In this document: positions 34,719 through 45,624 of the stretch, piece after piece | Position numbering within the stretch: position 1 is the stretch's first letter | Layout of the letters: each line of letters opens with the position of its first letter | NCBI RefSeq assembly: GCF_053574225.1 | Contig: NC_135616.1 | Span: 48,209,001 to 48,273,000 of the forward strand | Direction: 5' to 3' | Length of the DNA stretch: 64,000 nucleotides | Origin: Canis aureus | Taxonomy: Eukaryota; Chordata; Mammalia; Carnivora; Canidae | Made by a program: the position numbers and the translations under genes | Notes under the pieces: generated by a model | Database searches by the model: none | Told to the model about the DNA's origin: nothing | The model's input: only the letters and a program-made list of their open reading frames with translations

Positions 34719-35455
34719 CTACTAGACACTGGATTTTTTTAGATTCCACATGTATTTGCTTTATTTTACTTAGCATTATGCTTTCCAGATTCATCCATGT
34801 TGATGCAAATAGCAAGATCTCTCTTTATGGCTGAATAATATTCCATTATATGTATCCTATTTTCTTTATCCATTCATATATCATAATAATCAAGATTATG
34901 AGTGATGATCCAAAGAACATGGATGTGCAGATACCTCTCTGAGATACTGATTTTAGTTCCTTTGGTTATAGATCCAGAAGTGGGATTGCTAGATTATATG
35001 GTAGTTCAATTTTTTAATTCTTTGAGGAAATTCTATACTGTTTTTCATAATGATACAGATAATGAATTTGAATTATTTCAAATTCTCAGTTATACAAAGA
35101 ATAAGTGCTGAAAATCTACTGTACAACATGGTGACTATAGTTAATAATGTGATATTACATATTTGAAAGTTGTTGAGAGTACATCTCAAGCATTCTTACC
35201 ACAAGAAAAGATGCCTAATAGCCTAAAATGGTCAGTTTGGAGATAATGGGTAAACTGCAGTCACTCTGTTGAGAAAGCCAAATGCTTTCATAGCCAACCA
35301 ACTATGTGAGGTGATGGATGTGCTAATTATCCTGACCTTGGTAAATATTCCACCATGTGTATATATATCAAATAATTACATTGTACCCTTTAAATATATA
35401 GCATTATATTTTTCAATTATTCCCCAGTAAAGCTATTTTAAATGCTACTAGACAC
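34719..35455. mobile_element. L1 with inverted 5' part (twin-primed) plus a later insertion
   Basis: 34738-35075 is antisense L1 ORF2 end (tggctgaataatattccatt, gtgggattgctagattatat, tctatactgtttttcataat). 35080-35440 is sense 3' UTR (caacatggtgactatagtta, atatttgaaagttgttgaga, tgtgaggtgatggatgtgct, ttattccccagtaaagc). Together they lack only about 100 nt between the parts. The 11-bp repeat ctactagacac at 34719-34729 and 35445-35455 flanks the whole, so this is a single insertion with a 5' inversion. Within the sense part, 35210-35289 is an 80-bp insertion that is not L1. No intact frame. Confidence 0.85.
35210..35289 (+). repeat. 80-bp insertion identical to 33534-33613
   Basis: Inserted between ccacaagaaaa and atagccaacca of the L1 3' UTR. 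It has no A-tail and no target-site duplication. Confidence 0.9.
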
Positions 35456-36239
35456 ATGGAGTGAAAATCCTCAGAGATTAGAGATTTGGAGAAAACATCC
35501 TGCTTCTTTTTTAAGAACCCGACAAAATTTTCATAGACTTATAGGGTCAGGGAATATAGATCATTGGCTCTATATATCTCTAAGGAAATGAGTGTCTTTC
35601 CCTAAAAAGAGTCCGTAGTGTCCTCACTACATTAAATTTCTAGATTCCACAAGAGACCAATACAACTGACTTTCTAAAAGGTCAGTAGTGTAGACTTTGT
35701 TATAAAGTGTTCTAAATGATAGATTTCACTAGTTTTTAGTTACCAACCAGGTGACTGGTTTTGGGGTGTCAGATATTTGACTTCAATCAGAATATAAATT
35801 TCCGGAAACCCTTTAGAAGAAAATATTTGATCCCAATAAAATTCTACAATTGTACATTTCCTCTGCTCTGGAAATGAGAGGTGAGAGACTATAGAAACAA
35901 ACGCTAAAATGGGAAAAGTCTTTGGTGTATTTTAAGTTTGGATTACTGCTGAGTTATATTTTCACACCGTAGTGAGGGAGTGAGCATCTCATTTTGGAGC
36001 CAAGCACCTCATCAGTAACCATTAATGTATAAGTGGCAACTGATGATTCATTTTCTATATTGCAGATATATCTTGATTGACACTGGAAGAAAATATTCTC
36101 TAAACATTTTAGGAACTAGTTGATGCATTTTATTTGGCTTTAACCCATGTGTAATCATCAATAAGCAACAGTCTAATGCCATGGAGCAGATATTTACATG
36201 ACAGTTCCTCTTTTTACAAGTTACAAAAACTTTTATTAG
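35456..36239. other. Unique DNA
   Basis: Nothing recognised. Confidence 0.4.
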
Positions 36240-36365
36240 AACATTGAAAATGTTTCATTTAGTCTTTGCAAAAATTCTATCAGATTGGTACTTTCATGAG
36301 CTTCAACTCGTTAAAATATGAAAAAATCGAGGCACAGAAATTACAAGAGAACAATCAAAGCGTTT
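36240..36365 (-). mobile_element. MIR fragment
   Basis: Diverged reverse MIR: catttagtctttgcaaaaat, gattggtactttcatgagct and aatcgaggcacagaaattac in order. Confidence 0.5.
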
Positions 36366-36454
36366 ATTGTATGTTTGTGACAGGAAGTTAACATAGATAC
36401 CCAAATACACAGTAAGCTAGCCCTGTCTGGATGCTGACTTCAAAAGTCAGCTTG

Positions 36455-36920
36455 GGAACTGCAGTGGGTTGCATGATGTTTCTTCAAAATTCATGACCAC
36501 CCAGAGCTTCAAAATATGACCTTACATGGAAGTAAATTCTTTGAAATATAATTAGTTAAGGAGCTTGAGATGAAATCATCCTGGATTTTGGTTATTCTAA
36601 ATGTAATGACTAAATCTAATGACTGTGGTCCTTAGAAGGAGAGGAAAAGACATAGAGTAAGACACATAGACAAAAAGTCCATGTGAAGACAGAGGCAGAG
36701 ATTAGAGTCATGCTACCATAAGCCAAAGAGCACTTGTAGCCGCCAGAAGCTGGAGGAGGCCAGGAATAATTTTTCTCAAGCCTTTAGAGACAGTGAAGCC
36801 CTGCTGTCACCTTGACTCTAAAATTCTAGCTTCCAGAAATATGCAAGAATAAATTTCTGTGATTTTAAGCCACCATGTTCATGCTAATTTGTTATGGAAG
36901 ACATAGGAGACTAATCCACA
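36455..36920 (+). mobile_element. MLT-type (MaLR/ERVL) LTR remnant
   Basis: Nearly complete: gggttgcatgatgtttct, gatgaaatcatcctggattt, gtgaagacagaggcagagat, gccagaagctggaggaggcc and aataaatttctgtgatttta with agccaccatgttcatgc near its end. It is the same LTR type as the reverse copies near 6 and 8 kb. Confidence 0.7.
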
Positions 36921-37621
36921 AACACAGAGGTGGGACTTACGGTATAGTAGAGAGAGAGATTTGGCAAATCTCTTTCTAAAAAGCAATAACTGCAAAAACT
37001 CATCTTACTACTCTAGAAATTTATAGAGCCATAAACTTTGAGAAGCAGTTATTCATGGAAAATGACTGAACTTTGGGAAAGAATAATCTGAGGCATGCCT
37101 CTCTCCAACTTGGGCTTCATAGTCAATTTGAGGTAATAGAAGAAAGAATCAGTAAAATTGAAGATTGGTAAATAGAATTTGCCAATCTGAAAAACCAGTA
37201 GAAAAAAAGAATGAGCGATCTGAATAGATCTTCAGAGGCTTATGGGAATTTCAGAAAGCAGTGAAAGAGACTAAGGGGCAAACAAAAAAACATTTGAAGG
37301 GATAACAGCTAAAAAAATTTCTTGAATTTGATAAAAAACATTAATGTACATATCCAAGAAGCTTGACAGACTCCAAGTAAAGCAAACACAAAGAGAGCCA
37401 CATCTAGAAAATCATAGTCAAACTGCTGAAAACCAAAGACAAGGAGAAGATCTTGAACACAGCAAGACAAAACTGACTCATACACAGAGGAACAATAATG
37501 TGACTAACAGTTACTTGGCTTGTCATTTAAAAAAAGTCCTGAAAGCAAGAAAATAAAATACTCAATGTGCTGAGAGAAAAAAAAAAGTCATTGACTAACA
37601 GAAGAAATATTACTAGAGACA

Positions 37622-37790
37622 GGGGCTTCTGGGTGGCTCAGTTGGTTAAGCATCCAACTCTTGATTTCACCTCAGGTCATGATCTCAGGGTCGTCAGATT
37701 AAACCTCATGTTGGACTCTGCACTGGGCATGGAGCCTGCTTAAGATTCTCTTTCTCCTTCTCCCTGTATCATTTCCCCCTCATTCTCTCA
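37622..37790 (+). mobile_element. Carnivore SINE nested in L1
   Basis: Head ggcttctgggtggctcagtt, core gatttcacctcaggtcatga, body cactgggcatggagcctgct. Its tail is the long GAAA array that follows. Perfect 17-bp target-site duplication aaatattactagagaca at 37605-37621 and 37930-37946 encloses SINE and array together. Confidence 0.95.
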
Positions 37791-37852
37791 AAAGAAAGAA
37801 AGAGAAAGAGAAGAAAGAAAGAAAAGAAAGAAAGAAAGAAGAAAGAAAGAAA

Positions 37853-37905
<53 letters not shown>

Positions 37906-37929
37906 AAAAGAAAGAAAGAAAAAGAAAAT
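37788..37929. repeat. (GAAA)n microsatellite, SINE tail
   Basis: About 140 bp of GAAA units with some AGAA/GAGA interruptions; the uninterrupted stretch around 37859-37905 is long enough to be length-variable. Poly-Phe/Ser frames on the reverse strand are artefacts. Confidence 0.97.
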
Positions 37930-39180
37930 AAATATTACTAGAGACAAAGAGGGACATTTCATAATGATAAAAGGGCTAATTCATCAGGAAGATATAATAA
38001 CTGAAAATATATATGCAACTGATAATAGAATTCTGAAATCCATCAATCAAAAGTTTACAGGATTAAAAAGGGAAGTGTACTATTCAATTTTAATAATTGG
38101 AGACTTCAAAAATCCACTCTTAGTAAATGATAGAACAATAAAGAAAAATAGCAAGGATTTATAAGACTTCAACAAGACTGTTGGCCAACTTGTACTAATC
38201 AATATTTATAGAATGTTCCACCCAATGATAGCAGAAAACACAATCTTTTCAGGAGCACATGGAACATTCTTCAGAATAGATAATATGCCAGGTCTTAAAA
38301 CAAATTTCAATAGACTCAAAAGGATTGGAATGAAATAAATTATGAGAAAATTAGAAATTAAGAATAGAATGAAATTTGGGAAATCCTAAAAAATTTGGAT
38401 GTTTAACAACACTTTTAAATAATCCATTGCTCAAAGGAGAATTCACAAGAGGAAGTAGAGGATATTTAAATTGAACATAAACACAAAGACTATATATGAA
38501 ATTTTATGAATGACTTTAAAATGATACAACTACTTTGGAAAACAGGTTGACCATTTCTTAAAAAGTTAAATGTAATTTCACCATATGACCCAGGATTCAC
38601 TTCTAGGTGTCTAGAAGAAAAATAAAGACATATGTCCATAAAAAGAATTACACATAAATTTTTATAGCAGCCACTGCTCATTATAGCCCCTCAAATGGAA
38701 ATAAATCATATGTACTTTAAAGGGTGAGGGGATGTATACAAAATGTAGTGTATCCCTTCAGTGGAAGGCCATGTGGTAATGAAAAGAATGAACCTCTGAT
38801 ACATGATATAGAATAGATGAACCTCTAAACATTATACTATGTATTGTATGATTCCATTTATATAAGATGTCCAGAAAAGGCAAATCTATAGAGACATAAA
38901 GTGAATCATTGGTTACCTATGTTTAGGTTTGAAGTGGGATTGAGTCCAAATGAACACATGGGAATTCTGGGGAGGTGATAGAAATGTTCTAAAACTAGAT
39001 TTGTGTAGTGGTTGCAACCTTATAAAATAATTATATTATGCAGTAGATGGGTAAATTTTATGTTATATTATATATTGTAATATTGTAATATGTTATATAG
39101 TAATATTGTAGTTGTAATATGTATATTGGGGTATAAATTATATCCCAATAAGGCTGTAAAGAATAATAAACAGCAAGGGG

Positions 39181-39449
39181 TAATAGGTGAGGAGGATAGA
39201 TATAATAAGATGGACAGTGTATTTATAATTGCTGAAGCTTATTGATTCTTGTGGTAATATTATACAATTTCTTCTACTTTCATGTATGTTTTAATGTTTT
39301 TTATAATAGGATATTTTTAAGTCAATATTAAAACAAAATTAATAAAATATAAACTTGGCTTTCCACATTTCTGATGTCTAAAGTACATCTACTGCTTTAA
39401 ACAGACAGGAGATAGTCCTCAAGTGTCTCAATCATGACTTAAGTCAATT
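39181..39449. other. Unique AT-rich DNA
   Basis: Nothing recognised. Confidence 0.4.
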
Positions 39450-39488
39450 CCACTTAACAAATTTTTTTTTTTCCATTTAACAAATTTT
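39450..39488 (-). mobile_element. Tail-only retroinsertion candidate 4
   Basis: 16-bp repeat 39450-39465 and 39473-39488 (ccacttaacaaatttt / ccatttaacaaatttt, 15/16) with 7 extra T between. It ends in TTTT, fitting the L1-endonuclease site. The short spacer means slippage plus a small duplication is an alternative. Confidence 0.55.
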
Positions 39489-40054
39489 GACTGAACATCA
39501 ACTATATGCAGAGTTTTGTCTTGATACTTACAACATTCTTTTACTCCTCCAGTTCCTGATTGGTTTAAGCATATCATTGTTTTAAATTTGGTGGGGTTTT
39601 TTTTTTCTTTTCACTGAACTTTTATTATTGTCAATCATATCAACTTAGACACATTCTGTTCTATATCTCTCACTAGATTATCTTCCTTTCACATGTTTTA
39701 TCTATATGATAGCAGTTTCTTATAAATAATGGGAGTTTTTACACCCACAATTCAAAACATCTAATTGCTAAAGTAAAATACTTTGCAATCTGCTATGAGA
39801 ATTGGGTTTTAGAAAAAGTAATTAGCCTCCTCAGGTGATGTCCAGCAGAGACAGTAATTCAATGCTATGCTCTGAGTGGCAACAAAGTCTTACTCTGTAA
39901 AACTGATGTACTTTATCTAGAGATACATGGGTGATTTCCTTCCATCCAAGGGTAATGCACTCAATTAAAGTGGCCAATCATAATTCTAGCATGACCTATT
40001 TGAACATCTGAAAAGGAACAGAGGAGAGGAAGTATAGTTTTACAATACTGTGCA
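39489..40054. other. Unique DNA
   Basis: Nothing recognised; a T-run near 39598 has no flanking repeat. Confidence 0.4.
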
Positions 40055-40094
40055 TTATCTGTTGCTTATTTTTTTTTTTTTTATCTGTTGCTTA
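40055..40094 (-). mobile_element. Tail-only retroinsertion candidate 5
   Basis: ttatctgttgctta at 40055-40068 and 40081-40094 (14/14) separated by 12 T. Confidence 0.7.
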
Positions 40095-40646
40095 TAAAAA
40101 TAGACTCACCCTTAGTTGGAAATTGGAGATACTATATCCACAGACCTTATTGGAATACATATTTGGGGGCAATGGTTAGAGCCAAAGGAAGTTAATTTCT
40201 TTCTCTTGACAGTCCTAGGGATCATCAGGCTGGAGTAGTCTTAACTTTTAGAAATGTCAGAAAAGTCAACATTAAATGAAACAAATTAACTCTCTGTAAT
40301 AGTATCTAAACATAAGAGACAAGATTTTGAAATCTTACAAAAGCTCAGTAGAAATGTGAGAGGATCTCTGAAACCTTTATCAACAAAACAAAACAAAGCA
40401 AAACAAACAAAAAACCCTCAGGTGTTTCTGAAATCTCCGCCCTTCTTAGGACCCAGTAAAAGAGCACCAAGACTCCAAGAGCTCAGTAAAAATGCATTGA
40501 ACTGAATGTTGAATTTATCAGCAGTAACAGTGACTAACGTAAGATAAATTATATACCTATTAATGTTATACCTCAAGTAATATCAAAACCTAAGTATTGT
40601 GGTATGTATAATCAAGGACAAAGAAAATTAAAAAAAAAAAAATATA

Positions 40647-40814
40647 TATAGTGACTAAGGAAAAAGACACCATCTCTGATGTCTATCTATCATCTATCTA
40701 TCATCTATATCTGCTGTATATGTATATATATATGTTTTTTTACATACACACAATTTTTATGTTTAATTTAATTTTGTATATATGTATATATGTACATATA
40801 GTGACTAAGGAAAG
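40647..40814. repeat. 18-bp duplication bounding a microsatellite-rich insert
   Basis: atatagtgactaaggaaa occurs at 40647-40664 and 40797-40814, followed in both places by related CATCTCTGA / TATCTCTGA sequence. The segment between holds (ATCT)n and (TATG)n/(TA)n tracts. It is not a recognised SINE or L1. Confidence 0.7.
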
Positions 40815-40983
40815 ATATCTCTGAGAGATATAATAATTTATGCCATAGGAGACATAGAAGTAAAATAGGAAAAAAAATCAAAATTACACCACCACCTAGA
40901 TGAAATGTTTGATCTGTTTCACCAAACAACCATCTGATTATTTAATCTGTATGAGAAAACTTTTCAACTTAAAAGGAATAAGG

Positions 40984-41170
40984 GGATCCCTGGGTGGCGC
41001 AGTGGTTTGGCGCCTGCCTTTGGCCCAGGGGCGATCCTGGAGACCCGGGATCAAATCCCACATCAGGCTCCCGGTGCATGAAGCCTGCTTCTTCCTCTGC
41101 CTATGTCTCTGCCTCTCTCTCTGTGACTATCATAAATAAATAAAAATTAAAAAAAAAAAGACATTAAAAA
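40984..41170 (+). mobile_element. SINEC_Cf, closest to young consensus
   Basis: Head ggatccctgggtggcgcagt and ggtttggcgcctgcctttgg match the young canid SINE. The Pol III B-box region is present (cgggatcaaatcccac), with the CT-rich body, CTATCATAAATAAATAAA and an A-tail. Target-site duplication aaaaggaataagg / aaaaggagtaagg at 40971-40983 and 41171-41183 (12/13). Confidence 0.96.
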
Positions 41171-41273
41171 AAAAGGAGTAAGGTAACAGATACAAGTACG
41201 TTGGTCAGTGGAAAGATACATGCCATTGGAAATTAAAATTGAAATTCTATTTTGTAAGTCAGTGTTTAGCCTT

Positions 41274-41301
41274 TTTTTCCTTCACGATTTATTTATTATT
41301 T

Positions 41302-41337
<36 letters not shown>

Positions 41338-41536
41338 TTTGAGAGAGAGAGCATGCATGAGCAGGGTTAGGAGCAGAGGGAAAGAGAGCAAGCAGGCTCC
41401 ATGCTGAGCATAGAGTCTAATGGGAGGCTCCATCTATGACTCTGAGATCATGACTTGAGCTGAAATCAAGAGTTAGAAGCCCCCGCCCCCCCAAAAAAGA
41501 GTTAGAAACCCAAATGACTGAACCACCCTGGTAGCC
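41274..41536 (-). mobile_element. Older carnivore SINE with long (TTTA)n
   Basis: TTTA run 41287-41340, gagagagagcatgcatgagc, gatcatgacttgagctgaaa and head complement ccaccctggtagccc. Target-site duplication 41260-41273 and 41537-41550 (12/14). A 29-bp micro-duplication/insert (41469-41511) lies inside it. Confidence 0.9.
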
Positions 41537-41544
41537 CAGTATTT

Positions 41545-41660
41545 AGTCTTAATTTATCTCGTATGAGTTGTATGACCTTGAAGAAATAATTCACTTCTCT
41601 GGGTTTCAATTTCTTCATATGTGCAATGAAAGCAGAGTAGGTCAGCATTTTCCCAAATGT
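41545..41660 (+). mobile_element. MIR fragment
   Basis: gagttgtatgaccttgaaga, cacttctctgggtttcaatt and tcttcatatgtgcaatgaaa follow the sense MIR. Confidence 0.65.
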
Positions 41661-41734
41661 CTTCCTCAAAATGAAAGTTTTAGAACAGAATAGTGCTCAA
41701 TCTGTTAAAATAACTAGATATCTGCATTTAAAAA

Positions 41735-43030
41735 AAGGAAAAGAAGAATCTAGACACAGACCTTATTATACCTTTCACAAAAATTAACTCAAAATGGATC
41801 ATAGACTTCAATTTAAAACACAAAATGATAAAATCCTGAAGAATACATAGGAGAAAATCTAAGTGACCTTGGGTTTGGCAATGACTTAGATAAAACACCA
41901 AAAGCACAGTCCACTTAAAAAACATTATAAGTTGGATTTCATTCAGATTAAAAACTTCTGCCCTGCAAAACAACAACAACAACAACAACAACAAGAACAA
42001 CAACAACAAAAACATTCAGAGAATGAAACAAGGCACAGACTGGAAGAAAACATTTGCAGAACACATGTCATAATGGATAAGTATCCAAAATATACAAATA
42101 ACTCTTAAAATTCAACAATAAGAAGAAAAACCAAACCAATTAAAAAATAAGCAAAATATCTGGATATTTCACCAAATAAGATATAGAGATGGCAAATAAG
42201 CATATGAAATGATGCTTATTTTATCTTTATGCTTATTCTACATCATCTGTCATTAGGAAATTGCAAATTCCAACAACAAAAATATACCACTACACATTGA
42301 CAAATACTGGTAGAGCAACAGCCCATTTATTGCTAGTGGGAATGCAAAATGGAGCAGCCACATTGGAAGACAGTTTGACAGCTTCTTACAAAAATATGAT
42401 CCAACAATTGCTCCCCTAGGTATTTATGCAAATGAATTAAAAACTTATGTCCGTATAAAAACCTGCACAGAATGTTTATAGCAGCCTTATTCGTAGTTCC
42501 CAAAACTTGGAAGCAATCAAGAAGTCCTTCAAGAGATGAAAGATAAACAAACCATGGTGCACTCATACAATGGACTATTATTATTCAGTAATAAAAGGAA
42601 ATGAGCTGTGAAACCATGAGAGACCTAAATGAACCTTAAACACATATTACTAAGTAAAAGAAGCCAACCTGAAAAAGAACATCTTGTAATGATTCCAACT
42701 GTGTGATATTCTGGAAAAGGCAAAACTGTGGAAGTAAAGTTATGGAGTAAAAAGATCAGTAGTTGCCAGAGGTTTGAGGAGTGGGAAGGAGAGATGAATG
42801 GGTAGAGCACAGGAGATTTTTAGGGCAGTGAAACTCTTCTATATGATGCTGCAATGGTGGATAGAGGTTATTATACATTTGTGAAAACTCAGTATGTACA
42901 ACCCAAAGAGTGAAACTGAAGGCAAACTATAGACTTCAGCTAAGAATAATGTGTTGTTACTGGTTCATCAATTTTAACGAATGTACATCACAAATGCATG
43001 GTGTTAATAATAGGAGAAACCAAGGCAGGT
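41735..43030 (+). mobile_element. Ancient L1 ORF2 end and 3' UTR
   Basis: Sense order: aactcaaaatggatcataga, cctgaagaatacataggaga, agaaaacatttgcagaacac, tgctagtgggaatgcaaaat, ctcccctaggtatttatgca, accatggtgcactcatacaa, attctggaaaaggcaaaact and tgttaataataggagaaacc. A (CAA)n array (41968-42009) sits inside. Frames are broken throughout; the 3' part is the same L1 type as at 19.4-20.0 kb. Confidence 0.8.
41968..42009. repeat. (CAA)n microsatellite
   Basis: About 13 CAA units with one AAG interruption, inside the L1. Confidence 0.95.
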
Positions 43031-45281
43031 TTTTTTTTTTTTTTTCTTAGAAAGCAAGATTTAATGCAATATTTTTTAAACATTAAGAAGGGACTACATT
43101 AACTAAATGGTAAGTGATATTTAAATAAGGGTCTTTCTTTATATTCCTTAGCTTCAGAAAATCTGAATCTGTATAGATTATATGTCCCAAAAGATCAAAG
43201 AGCTTATTTACTTAAATGCAGAACATAAACACATCTGTGATTCCTAAGCAAAGCCTAGATTTAGCAAGAAGGGAAAGCTACATTGTATGGCCCACGATAA
43301 CTATTTATTCCCAGAATACACCTATCAGAGCAAATGCAATTCTTGCTAGGTTGCTCTCAATAAATGCATAGATCTTTCCTACCCATGCTCATTATAATGT
43401 ATAAGAAAATTTGGTCAATGCCTCACTTTGCATTAGCTCTGGATTATGTCACAAACACCTTTAAAATTCCTTTGAAAGAAGTCGAACCTTTCAGATGATA
43501 GCAAGTCCCTTAAAAACAAAAGAGACAATGTAAACAGACAGTTTTCTAAGGCAGAAAAGCACACCCCATCTACCTTTCTAGAACCACATTAATTAAAAAA
43601 AAAAAAAACAGAGAATATATGGGAACTTCATACTATTTGAGATTCTCTTTGTGATTCAAATAGAATTTTAGATATGAAAGACTGGGAAGTTCTGTGATAA
43701 AGAAACATGTTTAACATTGTTTATCCTAGAATTTCCTAAACTTATTTGACCCTGAATTTTTTTCCCCTAAGGAAAATTATTAGCATCTTGAGGAACTAAT
43801 GTTTCACAGAACATTCTTTGTAGATTATTTACTGAAATAGTCATTAAGATTCTTCCTAAATCCAAAAGGAATATGTTAAGGGATTCTAGATTGTTTGCTA
43901 TTAAATTTATGTGGCTGATGTCCAAAAAAAATTCTTTGTAAATTTGAAAATCTGAATTTGCCTGTTTTGTGAATTTCTTTAGTGGAAATCAATCATCACC
44001 AGATGATCCTATAAAGTCAAGTTTCTGACCCTGCTGAGTGAGAGCCAGCTCTAGACCCAGTAGCCTCAGGAGAGGATGTTGGTGCTTTGTGAGCTCATTG
44101 TTCAGCTCTCTGACAGGTACCTGGTTTTACTACTACTAGTAGCAGTGAGTTCATTATTTTGTTAATGAATTTTATAAAACTTAACAGGTTAGCTATTTAT
44201 TAAATATAAAAAATATCATATTCATATCTAAGATTTTAAAAAAAAACAGTAACAATCCCCATGTTGCACTGATTTATTGAGAGGATTTCTCAATCAAAAT
44301 CACTCCTAATGTGGAACTCAGACCTGGAAGTGGTGTTTGCATGACAGGTGTGAAGCATGGCTGTATATCTTGGGGGCATTTACTCAATAAATATTCATTC
44401 ACTGATTGTTCATTATGTCCATGAACAAGGATTAAAATTTACTGTATTTTTAAAAACATATTTTCACTTTAATTTCCTTTCTAACTTCAGAGTATCAAGT
44501 AATATTCTCTCTGATTTGAGGAAGAAAATTAATATTCCCTATCCTGCCTCTTTTTCTAATTTCTCCAGGCTGAAAGTCTTTTTTAGAAACATCAGAACAG
44601 TGCCAGTGAAGAAAAAAATTCCCTAGGCTGTCATTATGTGTAGGACTTTCTAACAGACCTGGGCCACCCCCTTCTAGAAGCACCTTATCCATTTGGCCCT
44701 CTCAATGCAGCTGTAGGACATGACCACTTGCAATGACTTTCACTGAATCCATTTCCCTCTAGCCACTTTCAACCTTTTATTCTTGACCCCTTTTCCACTT
44801 TCTTTGACTTAGCTTTTGGTTTCTGACTCTGGGTTCAGGCTGTTTTTGCTTTGAATATGTTTGGTCAGGTTTCATGGCTCTGAGTGGCCAGCATTTTCCA
44901 CCACCATCTTGTTCATGCTCAGCCTAAAACTTCTTCCACCACAGTCATGGCTAAGGTATGCTCCTCTTGTCTGTCCTCATTCTCAGTACCCCCACTGGCC
45001 AGGCCTTCCAGTGAATGAGGGCTTGAAGAGGTTTGATACCTGCCTCTTCACCTCCCTTCAATCTTCTACACAATTTCCTGTGTAGAGAGGTTTGGGGACT
45101 CACTATGGATCTCTGCAAGTGCTTTTGACTTTCCTTTTTGCATCCTACCTTGTGAGAATTGCTGAGGGATTAGAGGAAGAAAAAATTAAGATTCATATTT
45201 ATCATGTGCCCATTGCACCAGGAACTGTGCTCATCACTGCCATTTCACCAAGGGATAACTAGAGTCCACAGAAATTTACTT
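43031..45281. other. Unique DNA
   Basis: T-run at 43030-43045 without flanking repeat, and a possible L2/MIR scrap at 44380-44410 (ctcaataaatattcattcac). No gene recognised in over 2 kb. Confidence 0.4.
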
Positions 45282-45297
45282 AACTTTTCCCTATGGA

Positions 45298-45421
45298 GGA
45301 GCACCAGGGTGACTCAGTCAGGTAAGCATCCAACTCTTGATCTCTGCTCAGGTCTTGATCTCAGGGTAATGAGTTCAAGCCCCATGTTCTACTCCATGCC
45401 CAGTAAAACAAAATACCCCAA
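45298..45421 (+). mobile_element. Short carnivore SINE
   Basis: Head caccagggtgactcagtcag, core gatctctgctcaggtcttga, ending catgcccagtaaaacaaaat without the CT-rich part. Target-site duplication 45282-45297 and 45422-45437 (15/16). Confidence 0.92.
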
Positions 45422-45624
45422 AACTTTTCACTATGGAAAAAGTAGGAAGGGGTAGAACTGTGATTTGAACTGTGATCACCAAGCCTATTTCTTTCCTCTG
45501 CATCTCAGTGGAACATCTATTTATGGACATATGACCCAAAGCCTAGAGAATCATATATAATAAAATTTGAGTTTCATATTATTTTTATGATACCTCTTAA
45601 TAAATGACAATCAATGCTGAACAT

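Larger units (their letters stand above)
37090..39180 (+). mobile_element. Ancient L1, long sense fragment
   Basis: Colinear with old L1: ORF1-side sequence (ccaagaagcttgacagactc, ctgctgaaaaccaaagacaa), then ORF2 (ataatgataaaagggctaat, gaatgttccacccaatgata, gagcacatggaacattcttc, caccatatgacccaggattc) and the end (gaacctctgatacatgatat). A SINE at 37622-37790 interrupts it, and the AT-rich end 39050-39130 is the decayed 3' part. All frames are broken. Confidence 0.8.

Noticed and set aside
37769..37962. Reverse-strand Phe/Ser-rich frames
   Set aside because: Produced by the GAAA microsatellite.
40984..41060. tRNA-like gene
   Set aside because: The tRNA similarity is the head of SINEC_Cf; the cloverleaf is not intact and the element continues into a SINE body and tail. 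The same holds for all other SINE heads.
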